Part shown: positions 36,617 to 46,857 of the stretch, piece after piece | Position numbering within the stretch: the stretch's first letter is position 1 | How the letters are laid out: each line of letters opens with the position of its first letter | DNA from: Stutzerimonas stutzeri | GTDB taxonomy: Bacteria > Pseudomonadota > Gammaproteobacteria > Pseudomonadales > Pseudomonadaceae | Length of the DNA stretch: 64,000 nucleotides | NCBI GenBank assembly: GCA_002339675.1 | Contig: DDKB01000016.1 | Span: 124,001 to 188,000 of the forward strand | Direction: 5' to 3' | Translations under genes and position numbers: made by a program | Notes under the pieces: generated by a model | Database searches by the model: none | Told to the model about the DNA's origin: nothing | The model's input: only the letters and a program-made list of their open reading frames with translations

Positions 36617-37543
36617 CTACAGCTTGCCCGGCAACAGGGCTTCCAGCTTTTCCTGATCGCGCGCGAACTGGCGGATGCCTTCGGCGAGTTTCTCGGTTGC
36701 CATGGCGTCTTCGTTCATGCCCCAGCGGAACCCCGCTTCGTCCATCGTCACACGAGACTCGCCAGTGCCGCCCGGCGCCAGCTGACGCTCCAGCGAACCC
36801 TGCATATCACCCAGCTGACCCAGCAGTTCGGGGCTGATGGTCAGGCGGTCGCAGCCGGCCAGGGCCTCGATCTGACCGACGTTGCGGAAGCTCGCGCCCA
36901 TCACCACGGTGTCGAAGCCGTTCGCCTTGTAGTAGTCGTAGATGCGGCTCACCGACTGCACGCCGGGATCCTCGCTGCCGACATAGTCGCGTCCCTCGTG
37001 CTTCTTGTACCAGTCGTAGATGCGGCCGACGAAGGGCGAGATCAGGAACACGCCGGCGTCCGCACAGGCCACTGCCTGGGCAAAGGAGAACAGCAGGGTC
37101 AGGTTGGTCTGAATGCCGGATTTCTCCAGGCGTTCAGCGGCGCGGATGCCTTCCCAGGTCGACGCCAGTTTGATCAGCACGCGGTCGCGGGACACTCCGG
37201 CCTGTTCGTACAGGCCGATCAGGCGCTCGCCACGCTGGACCATGGCCTCGGCATCGAAGGACAACCGGGCGTCAACCTCGGTGGAGATGCGGCCCGGAAT
37301 CAGCTTGAGGATTTCCTGGCCGACAGCGACCGCGAACAGGTCGCAACCCAGGCCGATGTCGCCCTTGCAGTGGCTCATCGCGGACTGCAGGTGATCAGCG
37401 TAGCGTGGCAGGGCGGCGGCCTTGAGCAGCAGCGAGGGGTTGGTCGTGGCATCGACCGGTTTCAGCCGGGCGATGGCGTCGAGGTCACCGGTGTCGGCGA
37501 CCACGGTGGTGTACTGCTTGAGTTGTTCCAGCTTGGATGTCAT
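36617..37543 (-). CDS. tal: Transaldolase
   Basis: A 308-residue TIM-barrel transaldolase of the pentose phosphate pathway, moving a dihydroxyacetone unit between sugar phosphates. The family signature D-A-T-T-N-P-S-L is at 31-38, and the Schiff-base Lys125 lies in [10 protein letters not shown]. Length fits the classical TalB type. The ATG at 37543 follows an AGAGGA site; a long open frame further upstream is not part of the gene. It lies 124 bases downstream of dusA on the same strand. Confidence 0.95.
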   Translation of the reverse strand: MTSKLEQLKQYTTVVADTGDLDAIARLKPVDATTNPSLLLKAAALPRYADHLQSAMSHCKGDIGLGCDLFAVAVGQEILKLIPGRISTEVDARLSFDAEAMVQRGERLIGLYEQAGVSRDRVLIKLASTWEGIRAAERLEKSGIQTNLTLLFSFAQAVACADAGVFLISPFVGRIYDWYKKHEGRDYVGSEDPGVQSVSRIYDYYKANGFDTVVMGASFRNVGQIEALAGCDRLTISPELLGQLGDMQGSLERQLAPGGTGESRVTMDEAGFRWGMNEDAMATEKLAEGIRQFARDQEKLEALLPGKL

Positions 37544-37667
37544 AGGGCGCTCTATCCTCTGAGTTGGCATCACTTGAACCCAAGGCCACCACGCCGGTGT
37601 CGCGCGGAGGGTGCGGGCGGGCAGCACTTGGATTGGAAATGGGTCGCGGTGTTCCCGGCCGGCGCGA

Positions 37668-38672
37668 TCAATGCCCTTCGAGCAGCCCGATAGCCCGGTC
37701 GAGCAGCGCCAGCGGCTCCTTTGTCTTGTGGATGTCGACCGAGAGCAACTGGCGGAAGCGGCGGGCGCCGGGGAAGCCCTGGCCCAATCCGAGCACATGG
37801 CGGGTAACGTGGTGCATTGCGCCGCCGTTGGCCAGGTGCCGCTCGATATACGGCTGCATCCGGCGCAACGCATCGGCGCGGCTGATCACTGGTTCCGAGC
37901 AGCCGAACAACCGGGCGTCCACCTGCGCCAGCAGGTAGGGATTGTGATACGCCTCGCGACCGAGCATGACGCCGTCGAACTGGCGAAGGTGCGCCTCGCA
38001 GTCGTCCAGCGTCTTGATGCCGCCATTGAGGACGATTTCCAGATCCGGGAAGTCGCGCTTCAACGCGGCGACGACTTCATGGCGCAGGGGCGGGACCTCG
38101 CGGTTTTCCTTGGGCGACAGGCCCTCGAGGATCGCGATGCGCGCGTGCACGGTGAAGCTGCGGCAACCGGCATCGCGGACCTGGCCGACGAAGTCACATA
38201 ACTCGGCATAGCTGTCGCGTCCGTTGATGCCGATGCGGTGTTTGACGGTCACCTCGATGCCCACCGCGTCGCGCATCGCCCTGACGCAATCGGCCACGAG
38301 CGCCGGATGGCCCATCAGGCAGGCGCCGATCAGGTTGTTCTGTACCCGGTCGCTAGGGCAGCCGACGTTAAGGTTCACCTCGTCGTAGCCGGCCGCCTCG
38401 GCCATCCTGGCGCAGGCCGCAAGCTCGGCGGGCACGCTGCCGCCAAGTTGCAACGCCAACGGATGCTCCGCCTCGTCGTGGCGCAGGAAACGTTCGGCAT
38501 CGCCGTTGAGCAACGCGCCGGTGGTAACCATCTCGGTGTAGAGCAGGGCGTGGCGCGACAGCTGGCGCAGGAAGAACCGGCAGTGGCGATCTGTCCAGTC
38601 CATCATCGGCGCGACGCTGAAGCGGCGCGACACTACAGGGCGGACAACGGTGGGGTGCAGAGCTGAATTCAT
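37668..38672 (-). CDS. dusA: tRNA-dihydrouridine synthase DusA
   Basis: A 334-residue flavin enzyme reducing U20/U20a in the tRNA D-loop. The FMN-binding start [12 protein letters not shown] is at 19-30, and [12 protein letters not shown] at 100-111 is followed by the catalytic Cys118 in G-A-C-L-M. These are diagnostic for DusA within the family. The ATG at 38672 gives the normal N-terminus. Together with mnmC, trhO and queF it is one of four tRNA modification genes in the window. Confidence 0.94.
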   Translation of the reverse strand: MNSALHPTVVRPVVSRRFSVAPMMDWTDRHCRFFLRQLSRHALLYTEMVTTGALLNGDAERFLRHDEAEHPLALQLGGSVPAELAACARMAEAAGYDEVNLNVGCPSDRVQNNLIGACLMGHPALVADCVRAMRDAVGIEVTVKHRIGINGRDSYAELCDFVGQVRDAGCRSFTVHARIAILEGLSPKENREVPPLRHEVVAALKRDFPDLEIVLNGGIKTLDDCEAHLRQFDGVMLGREAYHNPYLLAQVDARLFGCSEPVISRADALRRMQPYIERHLANGGAMHHVTRHVLGLGQGFPGARRFRQLLSVDIHKTKEPLALLDRAIGLLEGH

Positions 38673-38835
38673 GCGGTGTTCCGGTTTTCGGGCGGCTGGC
38701 ACTCCGCGGGGATGCGGAGGGTGCGGCGGGCCGGCGACCGGGTCGCTGGTGGCCGGCGCGGCGATGCAGGGCGGTCAGTTTATCAGGCGCCGGCGCCCCG
38801 CGCGCCTGCGCAGGACGGTGGCCTGACGGAAGCGG

Positions 38836-39780
38836 CTAGCGGGGCGTGCCGCCCGGGCGCAGCTCGACCAGGTTCGGCATGCGCTGGCGTATGAGGTCGG
38901 CGAACAGGCGCAGTTTCGCCGGGTAGCTGCGGGCGTGGGGGTAGATCAGGTAGACGGGCAGGGGCGCGGCCTGCCAGTGCGGCGTCAGCTGGACGAGGCG
39001 GCCGGCGTCGAGGTCGGCGGCGACGATCCAGGCCGAGCTGATGCAGGCACCGAGACCGGCGAGCGCCGCGCTGCGCAGCGCGTAAAGGCTGTCGGTGCTC
39101 ATCCGCGGTTCGATGGCGAAGCGCTGTTGGCGCCCGCTGGCCTGGTCGATCAGCAGCACCTCATTGGTGTAGTAGGTGCGCAGCGCCAGCCAGGGCAATT
39201 GCTGTAGTTGCGTGGCTGTGGCTGGCAGCGTGTCGCTTTCAAGCAGGGCAGGCGCGGCGACCACGATTCGCGGCACCTCGCCGAGGTGGATGGCCACCAC
39301 CGACGGGTCCTCTATAACGCCCACCTGGATGGCGCAATCGACGCCTTCGGCGATGAAGTCGGGACGACGGTCGTGCAGCACCCACTCGACATTGACCTTG
39401 GGGTAACGGCGCAAGTACTCGGCCAACGGCGCGATCAGCTGGTCCTGGCCGAATGCGTGTGGCACCTGGACCCGCAGTGTGCCCCGCGGATCGTCGCGGG
39501 CGCCGATCAGCTCGGCCTCCATTTCCGACCAACTGTCCAGCAGCTGCCTGGCGTGGCCGTAGCATCGCTCGCCGTCGTCGGTCAGTTGCATACCGTGGGT
39601 GGAGCGATTGAGCAACTGCAGGCCAAGCGACTTTTCCAGCGCCTGAAGACGGCGACTCACGGTGGGCTGTGTGGTGGCCAGCTGTGCGGCTGCGGCGGAC
39701 AGGCTGCCCGCCTCGACGATACGCACGAAAGTGCGCAGCAGCTCGATGCGGTCGAGCCCGGCTACTAGAGGTTCGGTCAT
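38836..39780 (-). CDS. LysR-family regulator beside an MFS gene
   Basis: A 314-residue LysR regulator: HTH at about 25-46 (G-S-L-S-A-A-A-A-Q-L-A-T-T-Q-P-T-V-S-R-R pattern) and effector domain from about 95. It belongs to the AaeR/DsdC-like group with L-Q-L-L-N-R-S-T-H. It is divergent from an MFS gene 95 bases away and probably controls it. Inducer unknown. It lies upstream of dusA on the same strand with a 163-base gap. Confidence 0.85.
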   Translation of the reverse strand: MTEPLVAGLDRIELLRTFVRIVEAGSLSAAAAQLATTQPTVSRRLQALEKSLGLQLLNRSTHGMQLTDDGERCYGHARQLLDSWSEMEAELIGARDDPRGTLRVQVPHAFGQDQLIAPLAEYLRRYPKVNVEWVLHDRRPDFIAEGVDCAIQVGVIEDPSVVAIHLGEVPRIVVAAPALLESDTLPATATQLQQLPWLALRTYYTNEVLLIDQASGRQQRFAIEPRMSTDSLYALRSAALAGLGACISSAWIVAADLDAGRLVQLTPHWQAAPLPVYLIYPHARSYPAKLRLFADLIRQRMPNLVELRPGGTPR

Positions 39781-39875
39781 ACGCGGTACGTATAGATGAT
39801 TTGCCAGGCAGGCTACTACAGCATTGTTTGATACGCGAAGAGAATGAACACGCTTCCAACCGCCCGGATTTGCTT

Positions 39876-41084
39876 ATGACCTCTGCCTCTGCTTCCCCCA
39901 CGCTCGAGACGCACACCGCCGCACCCTCACGCGGGCTTGTCCTGCTGCTGGCTACCGGGGCCGGTCTTAGCGTGGCGACCCTGTACTACAGCCAGCCAAT
40001 TCTGGGTGTGCTCGGCACCGATATCCACGCTGGCGAACGTTCGGTCGGCATGGTGCCGATGCTCACACAGCTCGGCTATGCGCTGGGCATCCTGTTGCTG
40101 GCGCCTCTCGGTGACCGCTACGACCGGCGCACGATCATCCTGACCAAGGCGCTGCTGCTGATCGTGGCGCTGCTGCTGGCCTGTCTCGCACCGGGCGTCG
40201 GCACCTTGCTGGTGGCCAGCCTGGCGATCGGGCTCGCGGCCACCCTGGCCCAGGACATCGTGCCCGCGGCTGCGACCCTGGCACCTGAGGCGCAGCGCGG
40301 GCGTATCGTCGGCAAAGTGATGACCGGGCTCCTGCTCGGCATTCTGCTGTCGCGGGTGCTCAGTGGCTTGATCGCCGAGCAGTTCGGTTGGCGGGCGGTC
40401 TATGGGATCGCCGCAGTGTCCATCGCGCTGGTCGGGATTGGCGCCTGGCGCGGTCTGCCGCGGTTTGCCGCGACCACTTCGCTGCGCTACGGCGCGCTGC
40501 TTGGATCGATGCTCGACCTCTGGTCGCGCTACCCGACGCTGCGCCGGGCCGCGCTGGCGCAGGGCCTGCTCTCGGTGGCCTTCAGCGCCTTCTGGTCCAC
40601 GCTCGCGATGATGCTGCACGGCAGCTTCGGTCTCGGCAGCGCGGCGGCTGGCGCATTCGGCCTGGCCGGTGCGGCCGGTGCCTTGGCAGCGCCCCTGGCC
40701 GGCCGGCTGGCCGACCGCCGGGGGCCGGAGCGCGTGACCCGGCTCGGCGCCGGCCTGGCTGCGGTTTCCTTCGCTCTGCTCGGGTTGGGCGGCGTGGTGC
40801 CGGACAGCGTGCAACTGGGGTTGCTCGTGGTGTCCGCCGTCGGTTTCGATTTCGGCATCCAGGCGGCGCTGGTCGCGCACCAGACCATTGTCTACGGCAT
40901 CGATCCGCCGGCGCGCAGCCGCCTGAACGCGCTGCTGTTCACCGGCGTGTTCATCGGCATGGCCACCGGCGCCGGCCTGGGCAGCATGGCCTTCGCGCAA
41001 TGGGGCTGGATGGCGGTGGTCGGCCTGGCGAGCCTGGCCTCGCTCGCCGCGCTGGGGGTGCGGCTGGCCGGCACGCCTCGCTGA
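39876..41084 (+). CDS. MFS transporter
   Basis: A 402-residue, 12-helix major facilitator of the drug/sugar efflux type. The TM2-TM3 loop reads P-L-G-D-R-Y-D-R-R (about 80-88), a good A-motif, and its counterpart A-G-R-L-A-D-R-R-G is near 276-284. It starts with a hydrophilic N-terminus before TM1 (about 22). The ATG at 39876 lacks a strong ribosome site (GGAT is the closest). It is divergent from a LysR gene, suggesting inducible efflux. Substrate unknown. Confidence 0.85.
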   Translation: MTSASASPTLETHTAAPSRGLVLLLATGAGLSVATLYYSQPILGVLGTDIHAGERSVGMVPMLTQLGYALGILLLAPLGDRYDRRTIILTKALLLIVALLLACLAPGVGTLLVASLAIGLAATLAQDIVPAAATLAPEAQRGRIVGKVMTGLLLGILLSRVLSGLIAEQFGWRAVYGIAAVSIALVGIGAWRGLPRFAATTSLRYGALLGSMLDLWSRYPTLRRAALAQGLLSVAFSAFWSTLAMMLHGSFGLGSAAAGAFGLAGAAGALAAPLAGRLADRRGPERVTRLGAGLAAVSFALLGLGGVVPDSVQLGLLVVSAVGFDFGIQAALVAHQTIVYGIDPPARSRLNALLFTGVFIGMATGAGLGSMAFAQWGWMAVVGLASLASLAALGVRLAGTPR

Positions 41085-41202
41085 GCGACCGAGTCGGTCC
41101 GCTTGGCGCCAGCAGCGCTTGCCGCTGGGCCTCGGACAGCAGCCGTTAACTCGCTATATTGTCGGTCGGAATTTCATGCACACCCGTCATGCGAGGGTCC
41201 AA

Positions 41203-42921
41203 ATGGCAGCACCGATCGAAGTCACCGAAGCGTCCATTGCCGACTTGCGCGAGGCGCTCGCCGCCCGCCGGGTCACGGCTGTCGAGCTGGTCCAGGCCTA
41301 CCTCGAGCGGATAGCGGCCTACGACGGCCCCGACACGCCGACCGCACTCAACGCCGTGGTGGTGCCCAACCCGGCGGCGCTGCAGGAGGCGCGGGCGTCG
41401 GACGAACGACGCGCCCGCGGCGAAACCCTCGGTCCGCTCGACGGCATTCCCTACACTGCCAAGGACAGCTATCTGGTGAAAGGCCTGACCGCCGCCTCCG
41501 GCAGCCCGGCCTTCGCCAGGCTGACGGCCTATCGCGACGCCTTCACCATCGAGCGCCTGCGCGCGGCGGGTGCGATCTGCCTGGGCAAGACCAATATGCC
41601 GCCGATGGCCAACGGCGGCATGCAGCGCGGCGTCTATGGCCGCGCCGAGAGCCCTTATAACGGCGACTACCTGCCGGCGCCCTTTGCCTCCGGATCTTCC
41701 AACGGCGCCGGCACCGCAACGGCCGCGAGTTTCGCCGCCTTCGGCCTTGCCGAGGAAACCTGGTCGAGTGGGCGCGGGCCGGCCTCCAACAGCGGCCTGT
41801 GCGCCTATACCCCTTCGCGCGGAGTGATCTCGGTACGCGGCAACTGGCCGCTGACCCCAACCATGGATGTGGTGGTGCCCTTCGCCCGGACGATGACCGA
41901 CCTGCTCGAGGTGCTCGACGTCATCGTCGCCGAAGATCCGGATACACGGGGCGACCTCTGGCGCATGCAGCCATGGGTCCCCTTGCCGGACGTCGCCGCG
42001 GTCCGCCCGGCCCGTTATCAAGACCTCGCCGAGACTGCCGATGCGCTCGCCGGCAAGCGTTTCGGTGTGCCGCGCATGTACATCAACGCCGACCCCGACG
42101 CCGGTACCAGCGAATCTCCGGGCATCGGCGGGCCCACCGGCCAGCGCATCCATACGCGGGCGTCAGTTATCGCGCTGTGGGAGGCGGCACGCCGGGAAAT
42201 CGAGGCTGCCGGTGGCGAAGTGATCGAAGTGGACTTTCCGCTGGTCTCCAATTGCGAAGGCGACCGCCCCGGCGCGCCCACCGTCTATAACCGCGGTCTG
42301 GTCTCGAAGGAGTTCCTCCACCACGAACTCTGGGACCTGACCGCCTGGGCCTTCGACGACTTTCTGCAGGCCAACGGCGACCCGGCGCTGAACCGGCTGG
42401 TCGAGGTGGATGGCCCGCAGATCTTCCCGCACGACCCCGGCACGCTGCCCAATCGGGAGGGCGACCTCGCCGCCGGGATGGACGAATACGTGCGCATGGC
42501 CGAGCGCGGGATCACGCCCTGGGACCGCATCGAGACGCTGCCCGATGGTCTGCGTGGCCTTGAGGAAACACGGCGAATCGACCTGGAACAGTGGATGGAT
42601 CGCCTCGGCCTCGACGCGGTGATCTTCCCGACGGTGGCCGACGTCGCGCCAGCGGACGCCGACGTCAATCCCGCCTCGGCCGACATCGCCTGGAGCAATG
42701 GCGTCTGGGTCGCCAACGGCAACCTCGCCATCCGCCACCTGGGCGTGCCGACCGTCACCGTACCCATGGGCATCATGGCGGATATCGGCATGCCGGTCGG
42801 CCTGACCTTTGCCGGCCGCGCCTACGACGATTCCGCCTTGTTGCGTCTGGCGGCCGCGTACGAATCCACGGGAAGCAAGCGCGTGGTCCCGCCGCGTACG
42901 CCGCCGCTGGTACGTCGCTGA
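41203..42921 (+). CDS. Amidase (amidase-signature family)
   Basis: A 572-residue amidase-signature enzyme. The Ser-cisSer-Lys triad is visible as Lys87 (Y-T-A-K-D-S), Ser165 (S-G-S-S-N-G) and nucleophile Ser189 (W-S-S-G-R-G-P-A-S). The active-site loop deviates from the usual G-G-S-x-R, reading S-S-G-R-G. No signal peptide, so cytosolic. GAGGG precedes the ATG at 41203; an in-frame ATG at 41176 would add nine residues. TATATT at 41155-41160 is a likely -10. It is a single gene; its substrate could be an amide or peptide and cannot be read. Confidence 0.85.
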   Translation: MAAPIEVTEASIADLREALAARRVTAVELVQAYLERIAAYDGPDTPTALNAVVVPNPAALQEARASDERRARGETLGPLDGIPYTAKDSYLVKGLTAASGSPAFARLTAYRDAFTIERLRAAGAICLGKTNMPPMANGGMQRGVYGRAESPYNGDYLPAPFASGSSNGAGTATAASFAAFGLAEETWSSGRGPASNSGLCAYTPSRGVISVRGNWPLTPTMDVVVPFARTMTDLLEVLDVIVAEDPDTRGDLWRMQPWVPLPDVAAVRPARYQDLAETADALAGKRFGVPRMYINADPDAGTSESPGIGGPTGQRIHTRASVIALWEAARREIEAAGGEVIEVDFPLVSNCEGDRPGAPTVYNRGLVSKEFLHHELWDLTAWAFDDFLQANGDPALNRLVEVDGPQIFPHDPGTLPNREGDLAAGMDEYVRMAERGITPWDRIETLPDGLRGLEETRRIDLEQWMDRLGLDAVIFPTVADVAPADADVNPASADIAWSNGVWVANGNLAIRHLGVPTVTVPMGIMADIGMPVGLTFAGRAYDDSALLRLAAAYESTGSKRVVPPRTPPLVRR

Positions 42922-43253
42922 GCTGGCGCCCGGTCGGAAGGCTCGCAACGGGCTTGTCGATGGCTTGGTGGCTGGGCGCGGGCGCATGGCGCGCATGATC
43001 GGTCGAGGAGTGCACGAGCCGCGCGCGTCTGGTTCGTGACGCGGATAAGTTGACGGCTATCAAGGGGCGGGGCGCCTGTCGTGCGGGAAGATGCACCCGC
43101 CAGTCAGATGCAGCGTTCCTCGCTGCCTGTACCGCGCTGCAACCCCACTGCTAATCCCACTCACGCGGCAGCTGCTCCGGCGGCCGGCTCACTGGAGAGC
43201 TTGATCAAAGCCGTCCAGTCCGGTCGAGTTCGCTCGCGCATCGAGATCCACGC
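42922..43253. other. Non-coding gap of 332 bases before the NIT chemoreceptor
   Basis: No convincing coding frame on either strand. A GCGGATAA near 43040 recalls a sigma-28 -10 element, but nothing resembling a -35 box lies 11 bases upstream, so I do not call a promoter. It should hold the promoter of the chemoreceptor gene. Confidence 0.4.
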
Positions 43254-45215
43254 ATGCTCAAGAATATCCCGCTCAGTTTCAAACTTGCTCTCATCCTGGC
43301 CGCGCCGCTACTGGGGTTTCTCTGGCTTGCGGCTCTTTACGTCGCTGACAGCTACCAGACGCTGCGCGACATGGAGACCACGGTGGCGGCAAGCGTTGCG
43401 GTGCAGAAGGTCAGCAGCCTGATCACCGCTGTGCAGCGCGAGCGCGGCGCCAGCGGCGTGTTTCTCGGCAGCCAGGGCCGCGCAATGGGCGAGAAATTGC
43501 AGCAGTTGCGGCAGGCGACCGATCAGGCGCTAGACGCGGCCCGGCAGGTCGCGCAGCGCGATAGGGTCGGCCTTGGCAAAGCGATGGCGGGGCTCGCCGA
43601 CCTAAATGAGGTGCGGGGACAGGTCAGCGACCTCGCCATCAGCACAGGCGAATCCGCAGCGCGGTACGCCGGTTTCCTGCACGCGTTGATCGGCGTCACC
43701 CATGCGCTCGAACACGATGTTCAGCACCTTGAGCTGGCGCGTGCCCTAGGCGGGTTGAACCAGTTCATCGAGATGAAGGAGCGCGCTGGCCGAGAACGCG
43801 CGATGCTGGCAGGCGTGTTCGCTCAGGACCGCTTCGATGCTAACCAGCTGGCTGGCTTCAGCCAGAACCTCGGCGAATTCTCCGCCTATGCCGACGGCTT
43901 CCGGCGCACTGCACCAGAGCGGCTGGTGCGCCTGCTGGATGAAACGTTGCAAAGCCCCGACGCTGTCGAAGTTGCGCGGCTGCAGCGTCGTGCCTTCGAG
44001 GTTCCGCTGGGGGAGGCGCTGGGCGTGGACGCGAGCGTTTGGTTTGACTATGCCACCCGGCGAATCGATGCGATGAGCGAGGTGGAGGGGCAACTGTCCC
44101 AATCGGTTGGCGCCCTGGCAGCCGAGGCGCACGACCAGGCGCAGGCGGCACTGTGGACCACCCTGACTGCGGTCGCCGCGGCGCTGTCGGCCGTCGCCAT
44201 TCTCTCGTTCCTGATCATTCGCAACATCAAGGTCGCCGTCCGGGCCGTCAACCGCGCCCTGCTGTCGCTGTCGGGCCGGGATCTGACGGCAGTCGTCGCC
44301 TATGACGGCGCCGACGAGTTCGGCGAAATCTCGCGCAACCTCAACGACATGGCGGTCGAACTGCAGCAGGTGGTGGGGGAGATCGGCAGCGCCACGGCCC
44401 AGGTGGCTACCGCGGCGGAAGAGTCGTCGGCGGTCACGGTGCAGACCAGCGAAAGCATCGAGCGCCAGCGCCAGGGTACCGAGCTGGTCGTCACGGCAAT
44501 CAACCAGATGAGCGCGACCGTTCGAGACGTGGCACGCAGTACCAGCGATGCGGCCGAGCTTTCGCAGCAGCTGAACCTGCATACGGCCCAGGGACGGGAC
44601 GAGGTGCAGAACACCATCGACCTGATCCGCCAGCTGTCGGAGCAGGCCGACCAGACCGCCGGAGTGATCGAACAGCTCAAGCAGGAAAGCGATTCCATCT
44701 CCTCGGTACTCGATGTCATTCGTGGCATCGCCGACCAGACCAATCTGCTCGCCCTCAATGCGGCGATCGAAGCGGCGCGGGCCGGCGAGCATGGGCGTGG
44801 CTTTGCGGTGGTGGCCTCCGAGGTGCGCATGCTGGCACAAAAGACCCAGGAGTCGACCGGCGATATCCAGAGCATGATCGGCAACCTGCAGAGCGGAGCC
44901 GACCGCGCTGCGCGATCCATGCAGGATACCCTGAGCAAGGCCCAGGCCGGCGCCCGCAACATTGGGCGCGCCGGAGACCTGCTCGCCGAGATCGCGCAGG
45001 GTGTGGCCGGAATCAGCGATCGCAACATGCAGATCGCCACGGCGGCCGAAGAGCAGAGCGCGGTCGCCGAGGACATCAACCGCAACGTGGTGGCGATCAA
45101 CGACGTCGCCATTCAGGTCAGCGCCGGTGCCGAACAGACGGCGGCGACCAGCCTCGAGCTGGCACGCCTGGCGGATATGCAGCAGGCACTGGTGGGGCGG
45201 TTCAAGGTGGCGTGA
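43254..45215 (+). CDS. Methyl-accepting chemotaxis protein with NIT sensor domain (McpN-like)
   Basis: A 653-residue chemoreceptor. TM1 is at about 9-31 and TM2 at about 300-322. The periplasmic part is a NIT domain, recognisable by [13 protein letters not shown] at 61-73; NIT domains sense nitrate or nitrite. A HAMP domain follows, then the signalling hairpin with [15 protein letters not shown] at about 502-516. It resembles the nitrate receptor McpN of P. aeruginosa, and the nearby rssB-tal-dusA region fits that location too. The ribosome site (GAGAT) is weak. Confidence 0.88.
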   Translation: MLKNIPLSFKLALILAAPLLGFLWLAALYVADSYQTLRDMETTVAASVAVQKVSSLITAVQRERGASGVFLGSQGRAMGEKLQQLRQATDQALDAARQVAQRDRVGLGKAMAGLADLNEVRGQVSDLAISTGESAARYAGFLHALIGVTHALEHDVQHLELARALGGLNQFIEMKERAGRERAMLAGVFAQDRFDANQLAGFSQNLGEFSAYADGFRRTAPERLVRLLDETLQSPDAVEVARLQRRAFEVPLGEALGVDASVWFDYATRRIDAMSEVEGQLSQSVGALAAEAHDQAQAALWTTLTAVAAALSAVAILSFLIIRNIKVAVRAVNRALLSLSGRDLTAVVAYDGADEFGEISRNLNDMAVELQQVVGEIGSATAQVATAAEESSAVTVQTSESIERQRQGTELVVTAINQMSATVRDVARSTSDAAELSQQLNLHTAQGRDEVQNTIDLIRQLSEQADQTAGVIEQLKQESDSISSVLDVIRGIADQTNLLALNAAIEAARAGEHGRGFAVVASEVRMLAQKTQESTGDIQSMIGNLQSGADRAARSMQDTLSKAQAGARNIGRAGDLLAEIAQGVAGISDRNMQIATAAEEQSAVAEDINRNVVAINDVAIQVSAGAEQTAATSLELARLADMQQALVGRFKVA

Positions 45216-45314
45216 GGTGCGGGCGCCGGTTCAGTCCGGCGTCGACCCGCTGCCGGGCGCAGCGTCGGGGACCTCCTGGCTGAGCAGCGAAACCATGCGC
45301 CTGAATTGTTGCGC

Positions 45315-45351
45315 AAAAAAAAACCGCAGCCCCCTTGCAGGTGGCTGCGGT
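45315..45351 (-). terminator. Terminator of the exopolysaccharide operon (after wza)
   Basis: On the minus strand, an 8-bp stem pairing 45324-45331 with 45343-45350 is followed by a run of nine T (A-run at 45315-45323 on the plus strand). It lies about 45 bases after the wza stop, a strong intrinsic terminator. In the plus direction (TCGTTT) it may also end the chemoreceptor transcript. Confidence 0.8.
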
Positions 45352-45394
45352 CGTTTCGCATCAGGCCGTTGCTGGCCGGCTCGCTAGCCGACGA

Positions 45395-46477
45395 TCAGCG
45401 GTTGAATGCTGCACCGGTGCCGACCACAGTGGCCGACGGCAGCAGTTGGCTGATGAAGCGGTTCCAACGGGTGATCCCGGCGGGCCCGACGAACACCACG
45501 TCCTGGGGCTGCAGCGGGAAGCTTTTGGCCAGCGCGAAGGCGGTGGGCGATTCGGCGTTCAGCTGGAATACCTTGGCCTGTTCGGTGGCAATGTCCTGTG
45601 CGCCGCGGATGACGTAGACCGCTTCGCCGTCCGCCGTGTCCTGGCGGATGCCTCCAGCGGTGCCAATGGCATCCATCAGGTTGAAGTTCGATGCCTTGAA
45701 GCTGAGAGCCTGCGGCTGCGTGACTTCGCCCAATACGTAGATCTTCTTCTGATCGTTGTAGGGCAGGTGCAACTGGTCGCCATCCTTCAGGTAGACCTGG
45801 TTGAGCCAGGAGTCCGGGCGGTTCAGGTCGTCGAGGTTGAGCATGTATTCGCGGCCGTCACGCTTGAGGATCAGGCTGGACAGGTCGGCGGTCTCGGTGT
45901 CGACTCCGGCCTGGCCGACGGCCTGCACCAAGGTCATCGGCGCGGTGGTAACAGGTATCTCGCCGGCTGTGTTGAAGGCGCCGGACAGTACGACGCGCTG
46001 GCTGCCGTAGCGCAGCAGGGCGACGTCGACCTGCGGGCTGTCGATGTAGTTGGCCAGGCGACGGGAGATGTCCGAACGCAGCTCTTCGATGGTACGGCCG
46101 GCAGCATTGATGTTGCCGATGTAGGGGTAGAACAATGTGCCGTCAGGGCGAACCAGGCGTCCGTTGGCATCGAGCTGCTGCTGTGGGCCGGACGGTGCGG
46201 TCAGTTCCGGATGGTCCCAGACGGTGATGTAGAGCAGGTCGTTCGGGCCGATGCGATAGGACTCGGGCTTGAAGTCGAGCAGTTCCTGCTTGCTGGAGGT
46301 GCCGCGGTCCGAGGAGAGTTCGCCCTTGAGCATGTCAGGGGTGATGCGAATCAGCTGTACGCCGTCCGATTCACCGCCGTCCTTGAATTCGTCGGGGTCG
46401 AGGTACTGCCCCGGGGCAAACACGCAGCCCTGGAGCACCAGCGCGGAAGAAAAAGCGAGAGCAAGTAGTGGTTTCAT
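45395..46477 (-). CDS. wza: Polysaccharide export lipoprotein Wza
   Basis: A 360-residue outer-membrane export protein (OPX). The signal peptide ends in a lipobox L-Q-G-C with Cys18 lipidated. A Poly_export domain begins at about residue 75 (Y-R-I-G-P-N-D-L-L), followed by two SLBB domains, one near V-L-S-G-A-F and one near V-L-G-E-V. The C-terminal segment W-N-R-F-I-S-Q-L-L-P is the amphipathic helix that spans the outer membrane in Wza. It is the last gene of the locus, with AAGGATGAAG before the ATG and a strong terminator after it. Confidence 0.92.
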   Translation of the reverse strand: MKPLLALAFSSALVLQGCVFAPGQYLDPDEFKDGGESDGVQLIRITPDMLKGELSSDRGTSSKQELLDFKPESYRIGPNDLLYITVWDHPELTAPSGPQQQLDANGRLVRPDGTLFYPYIGNINAAGRTIEELRSDISRRLANYIDSPQVDVALLRYGSQRVVLSGAFNTAGEIPVTTAPMTLVQAVGQAGVDTETADLSSLILKRDGREYMLNLDDLNRPDSWLNQVYLKDGDQLHLPYNDQKKIYVLGEVTQPQALSFKASNFNLMDAIGTAGGIRQDTADGEAVYVIRGAQDIATEQAKVFQLNAESPTAFALAKSFPLQPQDVVFVGPAGITRWNRFISQLLPSATVVGTGAAFNR

Positions 46478-46857
46478 GGTTTCTTCATCCTTGACGGAAT
46501 AGTTGTTTTACGAAGTGAAACAGCGGCATTCACTATTTGGTTGCAGGTTCGGCGGTCTGTTCGGTCATCGGCGGTCCGGGTCGGTGGTGTCGATTGCCAT
46601 GCAAGGTCGGCCTTTCCTGGTGATGCGATCGCAGCGCTCTGGACGGGAGCTCCTCGTACCGGTCAGCACCCATTCGTGAGCGACGCCGTTCACCCGACCG
46701 GCCGGACCGGCCTTGCGACCTGGCGCCGAACGGGCAGCTGGGCTGCTCACAGTAGGCATAGACCGCTCCGTTTCTGCTGGGTTCAAGGTCCGCCGAACAA
46801 ATGCGCCCGCGAGTTACACGCGGCGCTCGCGCGTGGCGCGCGCCGTACGACGGGCGC
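46478..46857. other. Non-coding gap of 380 bases between rmd and wza
   Basis: No convincing coding frame. It contains GC palindromes (for example GACCGGCCGGACCGGCC near 46700) and an AT-richer stretch at 46490-46545 just before wza on the minus strand. wza may therefore have its own promoter. I looked for a JUMPstart/ops element and did not find one. Confidence 0.4.

Noticed and set aside
43040..43048. Sigma-28 -10 element (GCGGATAA) before the NIT chemoreceptor
   Set aside because: No -35-like sequence lies 11 bases upstream and it is over 200 bases from the start codon.
46478..46857. JUMPstart/ops element before wza
   Set aside because: No GGCGGTAGC-like core was found on either strand; wza is also the last rather than the first gene of the locus.
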